A stretch of DNA of 64,000 bases from assembly GCF_900143065.1 (NCBI RefSeq), contig NZ_FRCX01000020.1, positions 17,166 through 81,165 of the forward strand, given 5' to 3'. Origin of the DNA: Duganella sacchari. Lineage in GTDB: Bacteria > Pseudomonadota > Gammaproteobacteria > Burkholderiales > Burkholderiaceae_D. Of the stretch, positions 18,254 to 26,151 are shown in pieces. Each line of letters begins with the position of its first letter. Position 1 is the first letter of the stretch. The notes below the pieces were generated by a model. It made no database searches and was not told the DNA's origin. It worked only from the letters and a program-made list of their open reading frames with translations. A program made the translations under genes and the position numbers.

Positions 18254-19234
18254 ATGACAGTCCAACACCCCTATTCCGCGTTGAGCCCCGATTGTGTGCT
18301 CGACGCCCTCGACAGCATCGGGCTGCGCGGCGATGGCCGCCTGCTGGCGCTGAATAGCTATGAAAACCGTGTCTACCAGGTCGGCATTGAAGACGACAAA
18401 CCGCTGGTGGTGAAGTTCTATCGTCCCGGCCGCTGGAGCGACGAGGCCATCCTCGAAGAGCATGCGTTCACGCAGGAGCTGGTGGCGGCCGAGATCCCCG
18501 TCGTGCCGGCGCTGGCGCTGCATGGCAGCACGCTGCACCAGTTCAACGGCTTCCGGTTTGCCGTATTCACGCGCCATGGCGGCCGGGCGCCGGAATTGAG
18601 CGATCCGTCCGTGCTGGAATGGACCGGGCGCTACATCGGCCGCATCCATGCGGTGGGCGCGGCGCGGGCTTTTCAACATCGTCCGGCGCTCGATATCGAT
18701 ACCTTTGGCACCGAGCCGTGCGAATTCCTGCAGGCGAACGACTTTATTCCGCTGGACCTGAAAGCCTCCTATGCCGCCATCGCCCAGCAGGCGCTGGATG
18801 GCGTGCGCCGCAGCTATGACCGGGCGGGCGCGTTGCCGCAGCTGCGTCTGCACGGCGATTGCCATGGTGGCAATGTTTTGTGGACCGATGCCGGCCCCCA
18901 TTTTGTCGACTTTGACGATGCCCGCATGGGGCCGGCCATCCAGGACTTGTGGATGATGCTGTCCGGCGAGCGCGCCGAACAGGTGCGCCAGATGGGCGAC
19001 ATCCTGGCCGGCTACGAGGACTTCTGCGAATTCAATCCGCGCCAGATGCATCTGGTCGAGGCCTTGCGGACGCTGCGGCTGATTCACTATTCGGCCTGGC
19101 TGGCGCGCCGCTGGGACGACCCGGCCTTCCCGGCGGCTTTCCCATGGTTTAACACCCAGCGCTACTGGCAGGACCGCATCCTGGAGCTGCGCGAGCAGGT
19201 CGCGCTCATGGACGAGCCGCCGCTGCCAATCTAA
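18254..19234 (+). CDS. srkA: Stress response kinase SrkA (YihE/RdoA)
   Basis: This 326-residue protein has an aminoglycoside-phosphotransferase-like fold. It shows NSYENRVYQVG, the ATP-Lys region PLVVKFYRPGRW, the catalytic loop LRLHGDCHGGNVLW and the metal Asp in HFVDFDDARMGPAIQDLW. E. coli YihE is a Ser/Thr kinase that protects against stress-induced death. The ATG at 18254 is chosen because the upstream sequence TACAAT (18241-18246) looks like a -10 element, placing earlier in-frame ATGs at or before the transcript start. Confidence 0.94.
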   Translation: MTVQHPYSALSPDCVLDALDSIGLRGDGRLLALNSYENRVYQVGIEDDKPLVVKFYRPGRWSDEAILEEHAFTQELVAAEIPVVPALALHGSTLHQFNGFRFAVFTRHGGRAPELSDPSVLEWTGRYIGRIHAVGAARAFQHRPALDIDTFGTEPCEFLQANDFIPLDLKASYAAIAQQALDGVRRSYDRAGALPQLRLHGDCHGGNVLWTDAGPHFVDFDDARMGPAIQDLWMMLSGERAEQVRQMGDILAGYEDFCEFNPRQMHLVEALRTLRLIHYSAWLARRWDDPAFPAAFPWFNTQRYWQDRILELREQVALMDEPPLPI

Positions 19235-19330
19235 GAAATAGCGGGTTTTTCCGTGTCTGCTTGCGGCTAGGCTTGTCTGGTTGCTACATGATAATGAGTG
19301 CTCAGAAATCCTTTTCTAGCGAGAGTTCTC

Positions 19331-21646
19331 ATGCAAGCACAACTGGACAAACAAGACCGCGCAACCGACCACGACTTGCTGCCGCTGCCCATGCTGTCAC
19401 TGCATGAGACCGAGGACGCCGGCCCGGCCCAGCTGCCGCGTGCGGCAATGGAAATGAAAGCCATCCAGGAGGCCATCGCGCGCGTTGAAGCGGAAGCCAA
19501 GGCCGCCTGCGCTGCCGAAAGCCGGGCGCATGCCGAAGCACGCGCCCGGGCGCTGGCGGATGACCGCGCAGCCATGGATGCGGCAGCGGCGGCGGTCGCG
19601 CTGCAAAATGCCCAGGCGTCGGAAGAGGCGATCATTGCCAACAAAGAGCGGCTGGAATCGCTGCGCGCGGCGGCGCAGGCCAGCGTCGCGCGTCTGGATG
19701 CCGTCAAACAGGAAACTGCCGAACTGCGCGCCCGCGCCGAGGCGGACAATCAGATCCGCCAGGCTGCCGAAGAACGCGCCAAAGCTGAAGGCGAAAACCG
19801 CAAGCGCGCGCAAGAACACATGGCCACCGAAGCCGAGCTGGCACTGCAAGCCTCGCGCGCAGCAGAAGAACTGCAAGTCCAGACTGAGCAAGCGCGCCTG
19901 CAGGCCGCGGAGCGCGTCGCTGCCGTCCAGGCCGCCAAGGATGAAGTGGTGGGGATCGCCTCGGCCGATGCGCGTGTCGCCACGCTGGCGCGCGAACGTG
20001 AACGTCACGCCCATGCTGCACGCCAGACCGCGCAGCAGCTGGCCGAAGCGGAAGCGGAAGCGCTGGAACTGACCAAGCAGCGCGAACGTGCGGATCAGAT
20101 CGCGCTGGAATCGGCGTTCAACCGTTCCGCGGCCGAAGTGCGCGCACTGGAAGAAGCGCGTGCGCTGGCGCACCTGGAGCAGGAGCGTGAACAGATCGCG
20201 CTGGCCAAGGCCGAATCCGAACACAGCGCCGCGCAATCGCTGCGCCTGCGCCTGCAAACCGAAAAAGAAATCCGCGACGCGGCCATCCACCGCGAACGCC
20301 TGGAAGCCGTTGCCGCCGCCAGCGCGCAAGCGCGCCGCGAAGCCGACGCGCGCATCCTGGCCGCGACCGAAGCGCGTATCGAAGTCGACAACCAGCTGCG
20401 CGCCGTCGCCCAGGCGCGGGTCCAAGCGGAAGAAGAGGCCGAGATCGCCACCCATGCCAAAGTCGAGGCCGAATCCGCTGCGTTGCAACAGGCCAAGCTG
20501 CGCAAGGCCGCCGATGACATCGCCGCCGAAGCTGCACGCGTGGACAGCCTGGAGCAGCAACGCGCTGCCATGCTGGCCAGCGAGCGTGCCGCACTGTCGC
20601 AGGCCGCTGCCGAACTGGCCGCCAGCCAGAACGCCGCCGAACAACAAGCCGTCGCCACGCTGGCCCAGCACGTCGAAGCGCAGAACGCCGCCAATACCGT
20701 TGCTGCACAGCGTGCAGAACAGGCTGCTGCACTGCTCAAGGCCGAGCAGGAGCGCGCGGCCGCCGAGCAGTCAGCCATCATCTCGCTGAAAGAGAAACTG
20801 GACGCCGAACAGCGCGCCACCGAAGCCGCGCAGCAGCGCGTCGCCGCCGAGCGTGCCCAGACTGCGGCGTTCCGTCAGCAACAGGAAGCCGAGCAACGTC
20901 TCACCGCAGCGGCCGAGCGTGAAACCGAAGCCGCGCGCGTGATGGCGCAGCAGGTATCGGCGGAAGCCGAACAGAAAGCCATCGCTGCGCAAGCCTTGGC
21001 GGTGCAAGCGAGCCTGGCGGTCGAACTGGGCGTGGTGCACGCCGAGCGCGCCCGTACCGAGCAGGAAAAAGCCGCCAAGGCAGCAGAGCTGCTGCAAGCT
21101 GAACGTGAATTCGTCGAAGCCGAACGCAAATCGCTGGCGCTGATCGACCAGAAGCTGACCCAGCAGCGCATCACCACGGCGTCGGAAGCGCGCGCATCGC
21201 AAGCGATTGCCGGCCGGTTGGAAGCCGAGAAAAACCTCGCCGCCAGCGCCCGCCAGCGCGCCGACGATGAGCAGGCCGAAACCGCACTGATGCAAGAACG
21301 CGCGCAAGCAGAGCAGGCCGCCGCCCAAGCCGCCGCCGACAAAGTCGCCGCGCAGAAAGCCTTGCTGGAAGCGGCACAAGCCCACGCCGCGATGCAACGC
21401 AAGGTCGCCGACACCACCGCCGCGATGACCGCCACCAAGCAACAGCTGCTGGCACTGGAAACCCGCCGCCTGGCTGCCGCCCAGAAAGTACTGGCCGCCG
21501 TCGAAGCCAAAGTCGCCGCCGAAGCCGCCCTGGCCGCCGACAACAGCCCAGTGATCGCCACGCTGGACGACGCCCGCGCCCGCAAAGAAGCCGCCCGCCA
21601 ATCGCCGGCAGCCGACGCCACCCAAGCCGTCTGGCGCGCCCGCTAA
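19331..21646 (+). CDS. Long Ala/Glu/Gln-rich coiled-coil protein
   Basis: Nearly the whole 771-residue protein is Ala, Glu, Gln, Arg and Lys in heptad-like order (for example AEAEALELTKQRERADQIAL), with no Gly/Pro breaks, Cys or membrane span. It should be one very long helical coiled coil. The first 40 residues (DKQDRATDHDLLPLPMLSLH) are different and might be a docking or sorting segment. The start at 19331 has GCGAGAG upstream; a GTG at 19298 is in frame but less likely. A cytoskeletal or scaffold role is possible, but no family was recognised. Its stop lies 3 bp from a 92-bp palindrome. Confidence 0.8.
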   Translation: MQAQLDKQDRATDHDLLPLPMLSLHETEDAGPAQLPRAAMEMKAIQEAIARVEAEAKAACAAESRAHAEARARALADDRAAMDAAAAAVALQNAQASEEAIIANKERLESLRAAAQASVARLDAVKQETAELRARAEADNQIRQAAEERAKAEGENRKRAQEHMATEAELALQASRAAEELQVQTEQARLQAAERVAAVQAAKDEVVGIASADARVATLARERERHAHAARQTAQQLAEAEAEALELTKQRERADQIALESAFNRSAAEVRALEEARALAHLEQEREQIALAKAESEHSAAQSLRLRLQTEKEIRDAAIHRERLEAVAAASAQARREADARILAATEARIEVDNQLRAVAQARVQAEEEAEIATHAKVEAESAALQQAKLRKAADDIAAEAARVDSLEQQRAAMLASERAALSQAAAELAASQNAAEQQAVATLAQHVEAQNAANTVAAQRAEQAAALLKAEQERAAAEQSAIISLKEKLDAEQRATEAAQQRVAAERAQTAAFRQQQEAEQRLTAAAERETEAARVMAQQVSAEAEQKAIAAQALAVQASLAVELGVVHAERARTEQEKAAKAAELLQAEREFVEAERKSLALIDQKLTQQRITTASEARASQAIAGRLEAEKNLAASARQRADDEQAETALMQERAQAEQAAAQAAADKVAAQKALLEAAQAHAAMQRKVADTTAAMTATKQQLLALETRRLAAAQKVLAAVEAKVAAEAALAADNSPVIATLDDARARKEAARQSPAADATQAVWRAR

Positions 21647-21649
21647 CAA

Positions 21650-21741
21650 TCCGGGGTCAGGTCCGTCATTTCTACACGAGCTCTGCCGTAGTCACGTGAC
21701 TACGGCAGAGCTCGTGTAGAAATGACGGACCTGACCCCGGA
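21650..21741. repeat. Perfect 92-bp palindrome between convergent genes
   Basis: Two 46-bp arms (21650-21695 and 21696-21741) are exact reverse complements with no loop, meeting at GTCAC/GTGAC. It begins 3 bp after the stop of the coiled-coil gene and ends 2 bp before the stop of the convergent membrane-protein gene. The outer part, GGGGTCAGGTC, looks like repeated extragenic palindromes seen in this group (from memory). It could act as a two-way terminator. Confidence 0.9.
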
Positions 21742-21743
21742 GT

Positions 21744-22694
21744 TTAGAAGCTGTAGCCGAGGCCGATGAGGAGCAGGTCGGCGTCGCGGTGGTAGTCAGT
21801 GACCACGCGGTTCCAGGCGGCTTCCGCCACTACGCGCTTGGCCAGGTGGTAGCGGCCGGCGATGCTCACCAGGCCGGCTTTGTGGGAGCGCTGGCCTTCC
21901 GCGTCCGGCACCTTGGCCGTGAAGTAGGGACCTGCGCCCATCCCCAGCTCGACTTTCTCATTCAGTGATCGGATCAGCCACAGCTGTGTGGCGATGCCGT
22001 TGCGCTTGCTTTGCGCGGTGTTGCCTTCGTTGATGGCGGTGACGGTCCAGTCGATATAGCGGCTCACTGCGCGCCGGTATTCTATCGCCGCGATCGTGGC
22101 GCGCTCCGAGTCCAGGCTGTTGTTGATGCCCTGGCCCGCCATGACGGTCACTGCTTCGTCGGTGCTCGCACCTTGCACATGCAGTTTGTCGCCTTTGACG
22201 CCGTTGAACTGGTAGCCCACGCCCAGCATCAGCGCGGTGGTCGCGTCTTTGCCGGTCGGTGAGATGCGGTTGAGCTGTACCTGGTTGTACCAGCGGCTGT
22301 CGGGATAGTGGTAGGTCGCCTGCAGGCTGTAAATGGCGGCCCAGCCGTGGTCGTTGGTGTACTGGGTGCCGACCGCATTGTGCAGCTCGGTGGTGTCGAA
22401 GTAGTAGTACTGGCCGGCCCCTGCGCCGAAGGTCCAGCCGGGCTGGTTGTAGCCGGTGCGCACCCAGATCTGCCCGGCGACACCATCGCGGTGGTGGTCG
22501 GTCGGGTGGCCTTCGTTGAGGTAGCTCAGGCTCAGCGCGAAGTGCTGGCCGACCGGGTGGGAGTAGGAGACGCCGGCGCTGAAGCTGTTCTCCTGCGCTT
22601 GGTTGACGTGCAGCGCGCCGGCATAGCCAGTCACTTCCTGAGCGGACACGGCGCCCGCTGCCAGCGCCAGCAGGCCGCAAATGATGTGTTTCAT
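21744..22694 (-). CDS. Outer-membrane beta-barrel-like protein of unknown function
   Basis: The signal peptide MKHIICGLLALAAGAVSAQ sets the start at 22694; the open frame extends nine codons further upstream. The 316-residue mature protein alternates polar and aromatic residues in strand pairs (SYSHPVGQHFALSLSYLNEG, TFGAGAGQYYYFDTT). It ends with a Phe (LIGLGYSF), the typical C-terminal signal for insertion into the outer membrane. No closer family was recognised. An 11-bp inverted repeat stands 5 bp upstream. Confidence 0.8.
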   Translation of the reverse strand: MKHIICGLLALAAGAVSAQEVTGYAGALHVNQAQENSFSAGVSYSHPVGQHFALSLSYLNEGHPTDHHRDGVAGQIWVRTGYNQPGWTFGAGAGQYYYFDTTELHNAVGTQYTNDHGWAAIYSLQATYHYPDSRWYNQVQLNRISPTGKDATTALMLGVGYQFNGVKGDKLHVQGASTDEAVTVMAGQGINNSLDSERATIAAIEYRRAVSRYIDWTVTAINEGNTAQSKRNGIATQLWLIRSLNEKVELGMGAGPYFTAKVPDAEGQRSHKAGLVSIAGRYHLAKRVVAEAAWNRVVTDYHRDADLLLIGLGYSF

Positions 22695-22699
22695 ATAAC

Positions 22700-22737
22700 T
22701 TGATTTCCAGCAAAAGAACAAGTCTACTGGAAATCAA
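22700..22737 (-). promoter_or_regulatory. 11-bp inverted repeat upstream of the barrel gene
   Basis: The arms TTGATTTCCAG (22700-22710) and CTGGAAATCAA (22727-22737) are perfect complements separated by 16 nt. The dyad begins 5 bp before the start codon. The arm length and spacing equal those of the dyad at 11172-11209, though the sequences differ. Operator or hairpin cannot be told apart. Confidence 0.5.
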
Positions 22738-22773
22738 TATTTGCTGTTTTTCAGTACGTGTTTTGCGTAGGGG

Positions 22774-23145
22774 TTACTGCTGGGTCACGACTTTGGTGAC
22801 GTAGTATTCCGTCTCGCCAAAGCACTGGGTGGGCACGCCTTTGTGCTGGGCGTAGCTCAGGATCACGCGCTTGCCGGTGGCGGCAGTGAGGTCTTTGGCC
22901 ACCTGTTCGTCGCGCACGCTGAATTCGAATTTCTCGGGAATCGCGCCCGGCATCGAGGTCAGCAGGATTTCGCCTTCCCAGGTTTTGCACACCCAGCCGC
23001 GGGTGGAGAACTTTTGCAGGTAGCCGGCGCGCTCGCCTTCGGAATAGGAGACGTGCAGCATGGCCCAGGTGTAGGCCGCCATCAGCAGCACGGCGGCGGC
23101 GAGCAGGCCGATGAAGGACAGCAGGATGCGTTTGGAAGTGGTCAT
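22774..23145 (-). CDS. Small membrane-anchored protein of unknown function
   Basis: This 123-residue protein starts MTTSKRILLSFIGLLAAAVLLMAAYTW, a membrane anchor. A small outside domain follows, with conserved-looking aromatic and charged positions (SEGERAGYLQKFSTRGWVCKTWEGEI). It contains two Cys (VCKTW; TQCFGET). I recognise it only as a conserved hypothetical. It lies between the barrel gene and the DUF475 gene on the same strand. Confidence 0.75.
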   Translation of the reverse strand: MTTSKRILLSFIGLLAAAVLLMAAYTWAMLHVSYSEGERAGYLQKFSTRGWVCKTWEGEILLTSMPGAIPEKFEFSVRDEQVAKDLTAATGKRVILSYAQHKGVPTQCFGETEYYVTKVVTQQ

Positions 23146-23179
23146 AGTGGTTCTGAGTTAGGCAATGTTTTGAATATTA

Positions 23180-24238
23180 TCACGCGGCGTTCCGGCGTTT
23201 GTGGCGCACCGATGACCACAGCGAGACGGCAATAAACGCCACGCCGGACAGGCCGGTGAACCATTCGGGAATGTGGTATTTGACGCTGGCCAGCATGATG
23301 ACGGCCAGAATGCCGATCGCGTAGTGCGCGCCGTGCTCAAGGTAGACGTATTCGTCCAGCGTGCCCTTGTGGACCAGGAATACGGTCAGCGAGCGCACGA
23401 ACATGGCGCCAATCGCCAGCCCCAGCATGATGACCACGACGTCGGTGGTAATCGCGAAGGCGCCGATCACGCCGTCAAAGCTGAACGAGGCGTCCAGCAC
23501 TTCCAGGTACAGGAAGCCGCCGATGCTGCCTTTGGCGACGGCGGCCACCACCGGCGCGACGCCGGCTTCGGTGGTGTCGTCGTCCTCGTCCGGCTCGTCT
23601 TCTTCCAGCAGGCTGCTGATCCAGCCCACGGCCAGGTAGATGATGACGCCGACCACGCCGGCGGTCAGCACGGTGTATTGCGCTTCGGCCGCAACCAGCG
23701 AGACGCAGGCAAACACTGCGGCCAGGGTCAGCAGCACGGCCAGGCTTTCGGTGCCGTGCTGGCCCAGTTTTTCTTCGATCCAGCCCAGCCAGTGCAGTTC
23801 TTTCTGGTCGTCGAACAGGAAATTCAGGAACACCAGCAGCAGGAAGGCGCCGCCGAAGGCCGCCACCTGGGCATGGGCGCCAGTCAGGTAGCGCGAGTAT
23901 TCCTGCGGCGCGTTGGTGGCCATGTGCCACACGTCCAGCAGGCCGAGGCCGGTGGCCAGCGAGACGATCAGCAGCGGGAACAGCAGGCGCATGCCAAATA
24001 CTGCAACCAGGATGCCGACGGTGAGGAACAGCTTGCGCCAGAATTCGTTCCAGTGGCGCAGCACGGAGGCGTTGACGACCGCGTTGTCAAACGACAGCGA
24101 CACTTCCATGATGCCAAGGACGGCGGTGATCCACAGCGCTTGCACCATGGCGCTGACGCCACCGTGGTTGTAGCCCCACCAGCCCGCCAGGGCCATGAGG
24201 ATGAAGGTGACGGCAAAGGAGATTCGGAAGTGCTGCAT
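23180..24238 (-). CDS. DUF475 (TerC-like) integral membrane protein
   Basis: This 352-residue protein has about eight to nine hydrophobic spans. It shows the TerC-superfamily signature ITAVLGIMEVSLSFDNAVVNASVL and its internal echo DASFSFDGVIGAFAITTDVVVIMLG, where acidic residues sit inside helices. An acidic loop (SLLEEDEPDEDDDTTEAG) separates the halves. TerC relatives are linked to metal handling and tellurite resistance, but no substrate is established for this branch. Confidence 0.9.
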   Translation of the reverse strand: MQHFRISFAVTFILMALAGWWGYNHGGVSAMVQALWITAVLGIMEVSLSFDNAVVNASVLRHWNEFWRKLFLTVGILVAVFGMRLLFPLLIVSLATGLGLLDVWHMATNAPQEYSRYLTGAHAQVAAFGGAFLLLVFLNFLFDDQKELHWLGWIEEKLGQHGTESLAVLLTLAAVFACVSLVAAEAQYTVLTAGVVGVIIYLAVGWISSLLEEDEPDEDDDTTEAGVAPVVAAVAKGSIGGFLYLEVLDASFSFDGVIGAFAITTDVVVIMLGLAIGAMFVRSLTVFLVHKGTLDEYVYLEHGAHYAIGILAVIMLASVKYHIPEWFTGLSGVAFIAVSLWSSVRHKRRNAA

Positions 24239-24348
24239 CGTTGTCTTTATTGAAATTTTGAGGATGGGGTGAATTTTATATTACTTGCTTCCGCCGCTGG
24301 GGCACCGTCTGCCATAATGTCGCCACAAAAAATGCAAAGGATTCAATC

Positions 24349-24771
24349 ATGGACATCGCTTACCTCGTTACCCCGCTGCTGACCTGGATCACGGTGGGCC
24401 CGATCAAGTTTCTGATTAATAGCGCCAAAGCGCGCAAATGGGCGTTTAATCTGGTCGGTAACGGCGGTTTCCCAAGCAACCACAGTGCGGTGGTGTCCAG
24501 CATGGCGACCTTGATCGCGTTGCGCGAAGGCATCGGCCATCCGGCGTTCGGCGTTGCCGTGACGTTGTGCTTTATCGTGATTATCGATGCCAACAGCCTG
24601 CGCCAGCACGTCGGCAAGCAGGCCGCCGCCATCAACCGGCTTGCCAAAGAGGATGGCGGCCACCAGTGGCTGCGCGAGCGCATGGGCCATACGCTGGTGG
24701 AAATCGCCGGTGGCTTGACCACCGGTATTATCATGGGCCACATCATCCACGCCGTGTTCGGCCGCGGCTAG
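24349..24771 (+). CDS. Divergent PAP2 family (YuiD-like) membrane protein
   Basis: This 140-residue protein has the DUF212/divergent-PAP2 pattern: NGGFPSNHSAVVSSMATLIALREG, a variant of the phosphatase PSGH motif. It continues with FIVIIDANSLRQHVGKQA and ends with HTLVEIAGGLTTGIIMGHIIH. It has three to four membrane helices. The enzymatic activity of the family is not established. Confidence 0.92.
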   Translation: MDIAYLVTPLLTWITVGPIKFLINSAKARKWAFNLVGNGGFPSNHSAVVSSMATLIALREGIGHPAFGVAVTLCFIVIIDANSLRQHVGKQAAAINRLAKEDGGHQWLRERMGHTLVEIAGGLTTGIIMGHIIHAVFGRG

Positions 24772-24988
24772 GCTGCCTGGGCGGGGCGGGCTGTCCGCAC
24801 CGCTGTCCGGCTGGACGTCCGCGCCAGCCTGCCGGTTTACCGTTTATCCTCCTATTTGGCGTTTCAGCCACAAATTCTACCGTCCGTCGCACTATGATTG
24901 ACCTGAAAAGGTGGGTCACGGATACTCTGCGCCCTGTAGTCTGGATCATTCTAAAAGCACCCCAGGTGCCACTTTCTCGGAGAACTTT

Positions 24989-26137
24989 ATGTTGCGCAAA
25001 ACCCTTCTCGCTCTCGCCATTGCCTCCGCCCTGGTTGCATGCGGCAAGTCAGCCAAGGAGCCTGAAAAAGCTGGAGCGTCTGCTTCGGCCTCTGCTTCCG
25101 CAGGTAAAGACGACAAGAAAGTCACCTTGCAGATGTCGCCCGAAGATACCTTGACGGTTGAATCCAATGCGCTGGCGTCCGGCCCGGTCATCACCGGTTC
25201 GATCCAGCCCGAGCGCCGCGCCGATCTGCGCGCGGAGGTGAGTGCGGTTGTAGTTCAGGTACTCAAAGAAAATGGCGAGCCGGTGAAAAAAGGCGATGTG
25301 CTGCTGAAGCTGGACGAAACCTCGATCCGCGACAGCCTGACTTCGGCCGATGAAGCCACCCGCGCCGCCGAGCAGACGCTGGCCCAGACCCAGCGCATGT
25401 ATGAGCGCCAGAAAACCCTGCTGGCCTCGGGCATGGTCTCGACCACCGCGATGGAAGACGCGGAAGTGCGCCGCAACAATGCCCAGAGCGATCTGGCCGC
25501 CGCCCGTTCGCGCTCGGTGGCCGCGCGCCAGCAGCTGACCCGCACCGTGGTGCGCGCGCCGTTTGACGGCATCGTCAGCGACCGCAAGGTGTCCAACGGC
25601 GATACCGCTGCGGTCGGCAAGGAACTCGTGAAAGTGATCGATCCCAACAGCATGCGCTTTGAAGGCATGGTCTCGGCCGACAAGATCGGCGTGGTCAAGG
25701 TGGGACAGCCGGTGCTGTTCCGCGTGAACGGTTATCCCGGCCAGGGCTTTAACGGCAAGGTCAAGCGGGTTGACCCGGCTGCCAACGCGGTGACGCGCCA
25801 GGTGGAAGTGCTGGTGGAGTTTGCCGACGCCAGCCGTCCCGGCGTGGCCGGCCTGTACGCCGAAGGCCGCGTTGAATCGCAGACCGCGTCGTCGCTGATG
25901 ATCCCGCCGTCGGCGCTGGTGCAGGCGGGCGACAGCAATTATGTGTGGCGCGTCAAGGGCGGCGCGCTGACCAAGGTGCCGCTGACCATTGGCACGCGCG
26001 ACGAACGCAGCGGCCGCTGGCAGGTGCTGACCGGCCTGCAGGCGGGCGATATGGTGGTGCGTGTGCCGGCTTCCGGTTTCAAGGATGGCCAGAAAGTGGA
26101 AATCGCTGCGCCTAAGGCAGTGGCTTCGGCTAAATAA
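24989..26137 (+). CDS. RND efflux periplasmic adaptor, lipoprotein
   Basis: This membrane-fusion protein of 382 residues links the inner-membrane RND pump to an outer-membrane channel. It is a lipoprotein: the signal ends ASALVACGKSAK. A lipoyl/hairpin module (VVVQVLKENGEPVKKGDVLLKLDE ... TVVRAPFDGIVSDRKVSNGDTA) follows the coiled-coil hairpin, and the beta-barrel and membrane-proximal domains come after. The start at 24989 has CGGAGAA upstream; an upstream in-frame ATG would spoil the signal. The permease starts 14 bp later. No TolC-like gene lies nearby. Confidence 0.94.
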   Translation: MLRKTLLALAIASALVACGKSAKEPEKAGASASASASAGKDDKKVTLQMSPEDTLTVESNALASGPVITGSIQPERRADLRAEVSAVVVQVLKENGEPVKKGDVLLKLDETSIRDSLTSADEATRAAEQTLAQTQRMYERQKTLLASGMVSTTAMEDAEVRRNNAQSDLAAARSRSVAARQQLTRTVVRAPFDGIVSDRKVSNGDTAAVGKELVKVIDPNSMRFEGMVSADKIGVVKVGQPVLFRVNGYPGQGFNGKVKRVDPAANAVTRQVEVLVEFADASRPGVAGLYAEGRVESQTASSLMIPPSALVQAGDSNYVWRVKGGALTKVPLTIGTRDERSGRWQVLTGLQAGDMVVRVPASGFKDGQKVEIAAPKAVASAK

Positions 26138-26151
26138 AAGGGATATCAGCC

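Noticed and set aside
21650..21741. Insertion sequence with terminal repeats
   Set aside because: The arms meet directly with no gene between, so it is a palindrome, not an IS.
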